A stretch of DNA of 64,000 bases from Nissolia schottii (taxonomy: Eukaryota > Streptophyta > Magnoliopsida > Fabales > Fabaceae), in NCBI GenBank assembly GCA_003254905.1, contig QANU01021212.1, forward strand, positions 1-64,000, read 5' to 3'. Under the pieces are notes generated by a model. That model was not told the DNA's origin. It ran no database searches and was given only the letters and a program-made list of their open reading frames with translations. Every line of letters begins with the position of its first letter. The stretch's first letter is position 1. Made by a program: the position numbers and the translations under genes. Positions 1 to 9,853 of the stretch are shown here, piece by piece.

Positions 1-524
1 TATTTTTGAAATTTAATAAAAAGGTGAATAGTAGAAAGTATGGGTAGTAATTAATGAAGGTATAGTGATGAGATGTGTGTAAGCTTGATTTAGGGGATAT
101 TTTTGACCCAAAATTCCCCAAAAAAACGTGCAGCCCATCTTCTTGTAGCTGCTGAAATTTCATTTTATTCCGGTTCCGGTTCGCTCATGTTTTATCGTTC
201 ACAGTGTCGGTGCGTAGCGCACAGTCGTCCGAAAAATATTCCGTTTGGACTGTCGTGATCCTCAATTTCCCACCTACCTAAGGGTATTAATGTTTGAAGG
301 TGTTTGTGAATTTTTTCTCCGGAAGATTATTTTCACGTACACCGTTTTGCGTGCCAAATTTCATCGGCGAACAACGGCTGTTCGGTTGTCTGCCGAAATT
401 TCTACCGCGACACGTCCAAATTCCTAGGGATATTTTAGCTAAAATTTCCCATCTCAATTCTCTAATCATGATTAAAAATTAATTAATCACGATTATTCCT
501 CTAAGAGAAAATCGGGATGTTACA
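1..524 (+). mobile_element. Right part of an LTR (solo LTR or LTR end) inserted in the CACTA transposase gene
   Basis: The block ends in GGGATGTTACA, the style of 3' end seen on many plant Ty3/gypsy LTRs and close to the end of the LTR at 54065-56422 in this window (GGGGTGTTACA). Directly after base 524 the CACTA transposase reading frame resumes with the codons Q-N-V-R-C-P-C, while the residues normally upstream in the transposase-associated domain are absent. The left end of the LTR lies outside the window. Short open frames at 245-482 are in AT-rich LTR sequence and I do not regard them as genes. The LTR reading is an inference from the terminal motif and the abrupt loss of transposase coding. 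Confidence 0.5.
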
Positions 525-3500
525 CAAAATGTACGTTGTCCGTGTTCATTGTGCAAGCGATGTCGATATCTGGATGTTGAAAGGGTTAAGTTCTATCTAT
601 ACAAGAACGGGTTTGAGCCGCATTACTGGATATGGACCGACCACGGAGAAGTGGACGCTAACGGGGTCAATGAGTTTAGTAGGCGACATAACGGTGGGGC
701 CAGCACGAGTCACGCCCAGTCTGCTGAAGATGATGTACGAGTAGGGCCGGGGAATCAGGATAATGATAGATTTGATGAAATGGTTAACGATGCATTCGAC
801 GGCACCATGCTTGACGAAGAACCTAATGTGGAGGCTAAGCACTTTTATAGTTTAATCGAAGAAGCAAATACTCCAGTCTGGGAAGGATCTATCCATTCAA
901 GGTTGTCTACAGCAGTACGGATGTTGACTATGAAGTCGGACGGCAACCAAGCAGAGAGATCATTTGACCAGTGGCTTTCGTTTATCCAAGAGCTAACACC
1001 TTCGAATAATGACATGCCGGCGAACTTCTACCAAGCCAAGAAAATATTCTCCAAACTGGGCCTGCAGTCCTTAAAGATTGACTGTTGTCAGGCGGGATGT
1101 ATGTTGTACTATAAAGAAGATGCGAGCTTAACTGAATGTAAATTTTGTGGCGCTGCTAGGTACAAACCTCCGAGGGTTGGTGGTGGGAGCTACAAACTAG
1201 TTCCATACAAGAGGATGCACTATTTGCCTTTAATTCCTAGACTTAAACGACTGTTTGCCTCCATGAGCTCAGCACCACAGATGAGATGGCACTATGAGAA
1301 CAAGAGAAGCGATGGTACTATGACCCACCCGTCTCATGGACAAGCGTGGCAACACTTTGACAACATTTATCCAGACTTCGCCGCAGATCCTCGGAACGTC
1401 AGGTTAGGTCTTTGCTCAGATGGGTTTGCTCCTAATAATCAGTTCAGCAAGCCGTATTCATGCTGGACCGTCATCGTAACACCGTATAATCTCCCCCCGG
1501 AAATGTGTATGAAAGATCCATATCTGTTCTTGTCATGTGTGATCCCCGGGCATAGCAACCCAAAAGCGAAGATCGATGTGTTCCTCCAACCGTTGATTGA
1601 TGAATTGAACATGCTGTGGAATCTGGGTGTGCTTGCGTATGACGTGTCAATGAAGCAGAATTTCATGATGAGAGCGTATTTGATGTGGACTGTTAATGAT
1701 TTTTCGGCGTTTGGCATGCTATCTGGGTGGAGTACATCTGGAAGGTTGGCATGCCCAGTTTGTATGGAAGACACAAAGGCATTCTGCCTACCAAACGGAG
1801 GCAAACAATCGTGGTTTGATTGTCATAGGGCATTCTTGGAGCCTGGTCACCCATTTCGCAATAGCAAGTATGGCTTTCGGAAAAACACTGTTGAAATAGA
1901 CGAGCCGCCGCAGAGGTTAACTGTTTGTGAAATTTGGAGGAGGGTAAGATGGCTTCCGAAGATAACTGAAAGTGGAAAGGTTAGGCTTCCAGGTTACGGG
2001 GAACAACATAACTGGACGAAGAGGAGCATATTCTGGGACCTGCCGTATTGGAAAGATAACTTGGTTCGTCACTGTCTGGATGTTATGCACATTGAGAAGA
2101 ATGTATTTGATAATATAATGCATACTGTCATGAACACTAACCAAACTAAGGATAACATGAAGGCAAGAATGGACTTGAAAGAGTTTTGCAGGCGCTGTAA
2201 ACTGAATTTACAAGAAATTGCAGGTGGTCGTGTCATCAAGCCGAATACCTGCTACACCCTCAACAAGGAACAAGTTCAAAGTGTCCTTCGTTGGTTGCAG
2301 ACTCTAAGATTGCCAGACAGTTGTGCATCTAACTTGGCGCGGTGTGTTAACATCGCCCAAGGAAAATTGGTTGGAATGAAAAGTCATGACTGTCACGTGT
2401 TTATGCAATGTTTGCTTCCCATCACGTTTAGAGAACTACCAAAGAACGTGCTGAAACCTTTGTGTGAACTAAGTCAATTCTTCAAGTCATTGTGCTCGTC
2501 CACAGTTAATGTCTCAAACCTAGCAGTCCTAGAACACAACATTCCGATCGTCCTATGCCAGCTTGAAAGATTTTTCCCACCTGGTTTTTTTGACGTCATG
2601 GAACACTTGCCGGTACACTTACCTTACGAGGCTCGCATGTGTGGTCCGGTCTAGTACCGGTGGATGTATCCGTTCGAAAGATGCATGGGAGTCTTCAAGA
2701 GAACTGTTAAGAATAGAGCTCAAGTTGAGGGGTCGATTTGCGAGGCATTCTTGACAAAAGAAACTTGTTTATTTTGTTCGTACTACTTTAAAGCTAATGT
2801 TGATTGCAATAGAACAACGGTGCCACGTAACGATGATGGGGGAGCCATGCCTAATCGGGTGACACTCTCTATATTCAAACAATCCGGTCGTCCGGCAGGA
2901 AAGGGTTTAGATTACTGGTTGAACGCACAAGAAAAGGAAGCAGCCCACCTGTGTATTTTGCTCAACTGTGAAGAAGTGCTAACCTACTATGAGTAAGTTC
3001 GTTCCTCCTATCCTTAATATACTTTCCTTTAGGTACAGATATTAAAAGAATTCGCTTCTTACCAGCACACTCTGTTTCAGGATGTTTCAACGGGAATTTG
3101 GTGGCCAATGCACCAATCAAGTTTTTCCTCCATGGTTTGCAAATTACGTATGTGTTTAACGACTGCATACTTCGTATGCATTAACTGACTAAAACTATTC
3201 CTGTCACCACCATTTCGCATAACCTAACTTCCTTGTGCATGTTTGTAGGTGCGTAATAATTGTAGAAACGACAGTAATTTGATGAGCTCGTCGTGGGGAC
3301 CAACGAACAAAGCGATTAGCTGGCCCATTTATTTTGTTAACGGATTTAAGTTCCACACACAAAAATGGGCAGCTAATCAGAAGACAAACAATAGTGGTGT
3401 TTGTGTCAAGGGTGAATACTCCAATGCTGAGGAAACATGTACTGATTTTTGCGGAGTGCTCCAAAAAATAGTTGTATTGGAATATAAGCACAATGGCCCA

Positions 3501-4037
3501 TCCAATCACATTGTTCTCTTCTTCTGTCATTGGTACGATACTTCACCAAATGGAACCCGAACTCATCCGGATTACTCCATTACTGAGGTTAATCATGCAA
3601 GGCATTACACCGGGTGTGATCCATTCATCCTTGCGGTAAGAGCAAAGCAAGTGTACTATGCTAGCTATCCAGGACCAACCCAGTCAAGCTGGAAAGTTGT
3701 GATCAAGAGCAAACCTAGTGGCCGCATTGAGTTGGATGGCATGACATCGACTGAGCAATCATCGGATGATCAACCATATCAAGTGGCAGACATAATCCCT
3801 TCAACAATCGCCGTTCATACAACAGATATAATCACACTAGTTGCAACAAACGATGAACCAGAGATACTTCAAAATGCTAACATTCACCAACAATTGCTAT
3901 CAGACGTTGACAGTGACAGCGACGAAGCAGAAGAGGTCGGCGAAGAAGAGGACGAAGACGAAGAAGAAGAAGATTTTGACTCGGACTTAAATTCTGAGAA
4001 CGATGTAAATAGTGTCTATTATTCGTCGTCAAACTAG
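525..4037 (+). pseudogene. TNP2: TNP2-type CACTA transposase gene, three exons, one in-frame stop
   Basis: The exons I infer are 525-2992, 3081-3147 and 3249-4037, with donors GTAAGT and GTATGT and acceptors CAG and TAG; the frame is kept across both introns. Domains in order are: the end of the transposase-associated domain (CPC, CKRC near 537-560), the Tnp2 domain (CQAGC and CKFCG cysteine pairs near 1086-1150, RHCLDVMHIEKN near 2068-2105), DUF4218 (from about 2390, GPV-stop-YRWMYPFERCMG at 2643-2690) and DUF4216 (VNGFKFHT near 3340 to about 3700). An acidic D/E-rich tail ends the protein. TAG at 2652-2654 stands where family members usually have Gln (CAG), so a single transition would explain it. 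The N-terminal start is lost behind the LTR junction at 524. An open frame on the opposite strand at 1439-1804 is a shadow. Confidence 0.93.
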
Positions 4038-4530
4038 TTGCGATTCCTCCACTACCTAAACAATTTAAATAATATATTTCTTTCGTTATAACTAACGAAG
4101 TTATTGCTGTGTGCTTTTAATTCATCTATTATCCTTTACCATCACATTTATTAATTTACTAATTCCATAATTAGCTATCAACTATAAATTTATGTATAGT
4201 AATAAACCAAAAAATGTAACTACCTTTATTTATTTGACATTACGTGACCTTTTTCCCAAATGTTCTGTTCAACTGACACAAATTTGGGATCGTAGAGCCA
4301 CCCGGTGTCAAATAAAATCTGTTCCTTTTGGGTAAGGCATGAAAATTATGGTATAATATTGTTATAAAATTAGGTATGAAAATCAGGGCATTAAACTATT
4401 TACAGAATATAATTATCTACTATAAATCTAATTAAAATATATTATAATTATTATAAGCAAAAATAATCATACAAAGCCATTATAATGTGGAAAAATCAAA
4501 AAATGTAATAAATATGAAATAATATTATAT

Positions 4531-5106
4531 TACCGTCGGTATTACGCGACGGTAATAAATGATAAATATAATTCAATTACCGTCAGTTATACAAGACGGT
4601 AATCCATGAATAAAATATTATCGTCGGTATTACGTGACGGGAATAAAGGATAAATTTAATTCAATTACCGTCGGTTATACACGACGGTAATTCACGAATA
4701 CAATAATATTATATTACCGCTGGTATTACGCGACGGTAATAAATTAGTAAAATAAACTTTTAATTACCGGCGTATACCCCCGGCGGGAATGTATTCAACA
4801 GTATACTGTTTTACCGTCAGTTATAGCGACGGTAAAATTTTGAATAAATTATTATTATATTTTTCGTCCTCTTAAACCGACGGTATATCTGGACCGGTTC
4901 GCTTTTCCATGAACCGGTTTACCAGCGGTTTTTACCGACGCAAATTACCGTCATCGTTGTGTTACCGACGCTAAATTGATTACCATCGGCCTCTTTACCG
5001 CTTCCTTTATTCCGACGGTAATGTCGACGGTAATATCAAGTTCCGACACTAAAACCCATAAATACCGACGGTAATGTCGACGGTAATAATCAAATTTCTA
5101 GTAGTG
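4531..5106 (+). repeat. CACTA 3' subterminal repeat array and terminal inverted repeat
   Basis: About two dozen copies, by eye, of ACCGTCGG or its complement CCGACGGT occur here. Many are paired as short imperfect palindromes such as ACCGTCGG-TATTACG-CGACGGT at 4532-4553, recurring at roughly 88-96 bp near 4621 and 4716. Arrays of this kind near the ends of CACTA elements are where the partner DNA-binding protein (TNPA/TNP1 type) binds. The array stops at the terminal repeat ending at 5106. Confidence 0.85.
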
Positions 5107-5885
5107 AGAACCCCAGATTCCCATGCATAAGTTATGTGATGAATGAGTGTATGTATATGAAAGTATGTATATACTATGAGTACCGTCAAGAGAACGCTCG
5201 AGACGGCTATGTATGTACGTAAGAAAAGCTAACAAGCACGAGAACTTAGATAAGAAAGATTAGATCCCCAGTCACCTAGTAAAGTAGATAAAGCCGTTCA
5301 GGACTTTAGGCCAAATAATAATCAGTAGGATGTTAGTATGCATGTTCACTTAGAAACACCTGAGCGGCCTGGTTCGTAAGTGAGTAAAGAAGTACCCCCA
5401 CACCAAGGTTAACCACTAAGGACGACTGTTCTCACCCCCACTCGCTTATGCTTCCAGGAGCAGGCGAAGATTATGAGAGCCACGAGGAGCCCTACGAGGA
5501 GCCGCATGAGGAGCAGTGATGGCATGAGGACGGTTTAGCAGAAGACCATGCTTTTTGATATGTATTTTGATATGTGGTTTAATGTATTTGTCTTGTCTAT
5601 GTAACCTATTATGATACTTTGTTGGTTGTAATTTGTGATGAACCATATACTTGTTTATGTAATTACTTATGCCAGTAATGACTATCACTCTTAAGCTTAA
5701 GCTCTATCGTTTGTATTATATGCTTTGATTCACACGCGGCTCATACTTTGCAAATAAAGTAACAAGCAGAAAAGTTTTAAAATGGTCCCTATTTTCCTTA
5801 ACCTGGTATTTTTGAAAACTAATAAAGGACTATGAGTAATCCCACCAAACGAGCAACAACCTAGTGAGCATTGTGTACTACTCGA
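5107..5885. other. Repeat-derived spacer between two CACTA-type ends
   Basis: No intact gene is visible. Around 5452-5517 a plus-strand frame reads a short acidic run rich in E, P, H and Y ending in a stop (GAGDYES-like, EEPYEEPHEEQ), which resembles the tail of a retroelement polyprotein but is too short to assign. The remainder is AT-rich with no convincing reading frame. One ambiguous base is at 5887. Confidence 0.35.
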
Positions 5886-6611
5886 GNTGACGGTAATTAG
5901 ACAACCGTTACAAACACGGGAAAACTTGCGTCTTTTCATATTTCGAGATTGTTACCATCGGCTTTTTCTGACGGTAAGTAGTCAAACATTACAGACGTGG
6001 GGAAAATGCATGTCTGTTCATATTTTCAGACCCTTACCGTCAGATATTTTTGATGGTAATTAGTCAAACGTTACAAATTTGGGAAAAACGTGTGTCAGTT
6101 CATATTTCGAGACACTTATCATTGGATTGTTTCGACGGTAATTAATCCAACATTACAAACGTGGGGAAAACATGTGTCTCTACATATTTCGACCCTGTTA
6201 CCGTTGGACAATTTCGACGATAACTACTCGAACATCACTTGCGTGGGGAGCACATACGTCCCCTCAAATTTCCAACCTTTTACCATCGAATTTGTCAAAC
6301 ACAAACGACAACAATAATTCCAAAGTTTTCAGTACACTTACAGTGAGGCGTCCCCGACAGTTAATTTAAGACTAAAAAATGCTTTGTTTTGCCGTCGGTA
6401 ACTTCCAACGATAAGATGTTCACTTCACCACGCACCACTTGGCACCAACTATTACCGACGGTGTTACCTTCAGAATATATTTTTTGACGGTAATTGTGAC
6501 CAAAATTGCTCTGGTACAGCTTAAAAACCGTTACCGTCAACTTTTTTCATGCTGTCTGATGATATTACCATCGAACGTTTTTCTGATGGTAATTACCGTG
6601 TTTCTAGTAAT
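5886..6611 (+). mobile_element. Decayed second CACTA-type terminal region with 82-bp tandem repeat
   Basis: The same TTACCGTCGG-type motif as in the array at 4531-5090 recurs here in a different arrangement. Five copies of a diverged unit containing GTTACAAACGTGGGGAAAA begin near 5908, 5989, 6071, 6153 and 6235, a spacing of 81-82 bp. Further motif copies lie at 6390-6600. The block closes with GTGTTTCTAGTAATT near 6599-6613, which looks like a mutated form of the CACTA 3' end TTTCTAGTAGTG. No transposase coding is present. It is probably the 3' remnant of a related, older, non-autonomous element. Confidence 0.65.
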
Positions 6612-7299
6612 TTTTTTTGTCAAAATGTGACGTCTAACACATTTTAATGTCTCACTTAGCCTGGTGATTAAATCTCCTCCGATTTTGGGCTCCTCCTCAT
6701 CACTTTAAGCCCAACAAGGGTATCAGAGCTGATGGAATCTAGCCTAAAATTTCTTCACAAAGCTTGCACTTGAGTTTGTAGCTGCCCAATTGATGCATGT
6801 TTGCTCAAGTGTAATACCAACTTATAAGCATTTACCATGAGAGTTTACGAAGCTTCCTCTGAGGGGGGAGCATATTGATATTGGGCTTCATATCTGAGGG
6901 AGAATATTATTGTGTACCGAGTGTGAATGTTAGCTCGATAATTTAAATCTCCTCCTCATTGCTTTAAGCCCAACATTTCTAGCATTAATTAATTTTTGTC
7001 AATTCCTATTTCTTCATTGATTATTAGATCATTAATATTATTCGTTCAAATGAAAAACTCCCTTGCATAAAAAAAATATAAATGTCATTTCTGATTTTAT
7101 TTTAATTAAAAGGTACAAATATTTTAGATTTTATTTGGAATACACTGACAGTGTAAAAGAGTTTTACATCGTCATCTCATCATATATTGGCACATCAACA
7201 TATATAATTGACTATCATATCCACTACTTAAAAGATTATCTAAATGAAATAATTTAATTGAACAATTGTGTAAAGATAGAGACATTGAGAGTGCAACAA
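6612..7299. other. Intergenic stretch with possible LTR-retrotransposon trace
   Basis: There is no coding region I can support. TATCAGAGCTGATGG near 6721 resembles a primer-binding site for initiator-Met tRNA, and two similar stretches containing AAATCTCCTCC and CTTTAAGCCCAAC (near 6669-6715 and 6945-6974) flank it, as partial LTR copies might. This is weak evidence only. Confidence 0.25.
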
Positions 7300-7847
7300 A
7301 ATTAAACTCAATATTTTATTTCATTAAAATTTTTTGTTATTTTTTTAATTAATTAATTTCTAGCATTACTTTTTCTCAGTGGTTATAATATATAAGAAAT
7401 TAATTGTTAATAATATTCTAAAAAGATAGATTAATCATAAGAATTTCTCTTCAAATAGAGCACCATCATCAAAAGCAAATGCGCCAAGTTCCTCTTTTTG
7501 ACACTCACATAGGAGGCATGTGTGGTCGGAAGTTTAGGGTTCATCAATATATCTCATTGCGGTGTGGGTTTTCAGGACTCTAATGAGCACAGGCAAAATA
7601 TAAAATCAGTTAGTTAAATTAGTTATCTTTATACTGTACATACAGTTAGTTAGTTGTATCATATGATAAGCATCTAGTTAGCTAATCTCTCTCAGTTCAT
7701 CACTCGCTGATAAAATGCACAAAGGAGAACAATTTGAATGGTAAGAAGCAAACCAATCATAATTTATTTAAAATTGAGAATAATTAATAATAATAATCTG
7801 AATAACCCTAATTGCACGCTTCATTACAGTTGAGGGTCCAGATTTTT

Positions 7848-8311
7848 TTATCCTACGGGATCAACAAGCAATCGATGGCAACATTTACAATGTCCTGCGC
7901 CAAAAACTGGGAATACACATTCAACATTACTACTTAGTCGACCATATCCATGTTTTTCGCAAATATCTACGCAATCCTGACTCCTAGTGCATGTTTCGCC
8001 AGTATACCCACATAGATTCAGCCTTATACCAAATACTGCAAAAAGATTATCAAGTTTATTAAGAATAAAAGTTTCACAAGTTAAAGTAATCTAACCAAAT
8101 TGAAAAGAAATCTTGCTTCAACTCGTAATGAGTCGGGCGTTCAATGTTCAATTTTTATCCTTTCTCCTACTGCCTGAGTAAAAAAAAAGAAAAAAAATAA
8201 GCAATAGATATCAACGATTGACACAACGTTCAAACCTGTAGTTGGAGTGGTCGAGATCACTACAAGGGAGAAAATGAAAACCATGCAAAGTTGAGACCTT
8301 GTTGCTGCCAT
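7848..8311 (-). CDS. Defensin-like secreted cysteine-rich peptide, copy 1
   Basis: Two exons, complement(8236-8311) and complement(7848-8035), give 87 residues. The intron has GT-AG borders and splits a codon just after the signal peptide, the usual layout of plant defensin-like genes. Residues 1 to about 28 form a hydrophobic signal peptide (MAATRSQLCMVFIFSLVV...). The mature part has eight cysteines spaced C-x6-C-x5-C-x3-C-x13-C-x9-C-x-C-C, with the C-x3-C and C-x-C pairs of the cysteine-stabilised alpha-beta fold and a GAGHCKC core. Such peptides act outside the cell, as antimicrobials or as signals in reproduction or symbiosis; nothing here says which. A TATA box lies 39 bp upstream of the ATG. 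A second copy is at 12996-13456. The gene was too short and too split to show as one long open frame. Confidence 0.85.
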
Positions 8312-8348
8312 CTTCTGTGATTATGACTGGTTGATGGGTTGGGAATTG

Positions 8349-8358
8349 TATTTATATA
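8349..8358 (-). promoter_or_regulatory. TATA box of defensin-like copy 1
   Basis: TATATAAATA on the minus strand, 39 bp upstream of the ATG at 8311. The same box is conserved upstream of copy 2. Confidence 0.6.
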
Positions 8359-8474
8359 ATCCCTCCGCAGGTACAATTTTATTTTAATCTGAGAGTCAAA
8401 AGAACAATTTAGTGAAGAAAGAGAACATGGAATTTAATTAATTCTAACAAATAATGAAAGAAAGAGAATTTGGC

Positions 8475-8485
<11 letters not shown>

Positions 8486-8526
<41 letters not shown>
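8486..8526. repeat. (AT)n microsatellite
   Basis: About 20 AT units in the upstream flank of defensin-like copy 1. An ambiguous base follows at 8538. Confidence 0.95.
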
Positions 8527-8530
<4 letters not shown>

Positions 8531-8759
8531 TGAGACANAAAACATGAAGTAAATAAATTATTTATGCTATTTATTAAAATTACAAACTTCTTATACCAAC
8601 AATAATGTTGACATAGTGTTATGCGCTATGATTTCACAGGAAAGAATCCATTTTAATTCCGTATTTATTAAATGTCAATTAATTTGGTCCTTTGACATAG
8701 TGGTAGGGGTGCGCTATGATTTTTTTACTATAATCATGGGACCAAAGTAGTATTTTAAC

Positions 8760-8965
8760 CTAAAAACACAAATATTTTATTTCATTGAAATTTTGGTTAT
8801 TTTTATAATTAATTATTTTCTCGCATTAATTTTTCTCAGTTTAATAAATAAGAAATAATCACGGTTAATAATATTCTAGAAACATGAATTAAATATTTTT
8901 CGAAACATGCAAGAATGTTTTTTTCTTTATAGCAAGACCATCCAAAGCAAATGCATGTTCCTCTT
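8760..8965. repeat. Second copy of the 3' flank of the defensin-like gene
   Basis: This stretch matches 7300-7490, the downstream flank of copy 1. Both contain ATATTTTATTTCATT, TAATAATATTCTA, and the AGCAAATGC...TTCCTCTTT...GACAC string in the same order. It marks the left edge of the second duplication unit, whose gene now lies about 4 kb further right. Confidence 0.7.
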
Positions 8966-9853
8966 TCTGACACCCACGGGGAAGGGACTCCATCGGGAAG
9001 GATCCAACAAAAAATTTATGAAAATTTTTTTATATACATAGGACTTTATGGACACCAAAAGTATGGAAATTGTGGTAACCTAATTGTAGATTTTGTATCT
9101 AATGTAGTTTACTAACCACAGTCTCTCCTTCTATTCCCAACAACTTCAATTTTTCTTTTTTTTACTCATTCAAATTTTAATCAACTAAAATGGTCATTTC
9201 ACCTTATAGACTTTCTTATAAGTTTTACACTTTTACTTTTATCTTTCCTCCCTTTCCACTAATTTATAAAAGTTTAATGACAAATTTAAATACAATATAT
9301 TATAAAGTATTTATCTCTACACTCATGTAGAAGAATATAAAAAATTATGTTTCAATTATCAATGTAAATTAATATAATCATTTTATCCTATTAATTTCAC
9401 CAAGCCTTTTCATGTCACATATTAATAGGTCTTTTTAAAATATGAATAATGTAAAAAAAATAAAATGAAAATGTTTTATTTTTGTTAATCGTCTTTTAAC
9501 TTATAAAGTAAGGAGATTATTAAAGGAATTGACAGTAATTTTTTTTATATTAACTAATTTTATAATTTAAAAAGAATTCCTTCTTATATATCCAAATATA
9601 TATATATATATAATTATTTAATAATATATTATAATATTTATTTAATGACACTACATAAATTTTAGCCTCTATATACATTTCTTGGATCCGTATTCCATTT
9701 AATACTCGTGATTAGCTACCCCATCTTGTTTGTGTGTGTTTTATTTAATTGTTTGTATTAGACTAATGTGTTTAAATGTTTCATTGTTGGAAGTTTGAAT
9801 TTATGTTGTTGATGATGAAACATTTTTCTTGATCTATGGATTTGCAATTTGGA
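8966..9853. other. AT-rich intergenic DNA, no gene seen
   Basis: Very AT-rich with short AT runs (9597-9612). I see no reading frame or RNA gene. It sits between the split halves of the second defensin-like unit, so at least part of it is inserted or rearranged DNA. Confidence 0.5.

Larger units (their letters stand above)
525..5106 (+). mobile_element. CACTA (En/Spm) DNA transposon, 5' end missing
   Basis: The element carries a TNP2-type transposase gene (525-4037), about 490 bp of AT-rich spacer, a subterminal repeat array (4531-5090) and a 3' terminal inverted repeat CAAATTTCTAGTAGTG at 5091-5106. Read on the other strand this repeat begins CACTACTAGAAA, the signature that names the superfamily. 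The 5' terminal repeat lies left of the window, beyond the LTR insertion. The 3-bp target duplication cannot be checked because only one side is visible (AGA follows the 3' end). The element looks relatively young: one stop codon is the only break in the visible transposase reading frame. Confidence 0.9.

Noticed and set aside
4531..5106. Palindromes as transcription terminators
   Set aside because: They are repeated subterminal sites of a DNA transposon and not linked to a bacterial-type gene end.
5886..6611. CRISPR-like array because of regularly spaced repeats
   Set aside because: The units are adjoining diverged 82-bp copies with no unique spacers, in plant nuclear DNA, and share the CACTA subterminal core.
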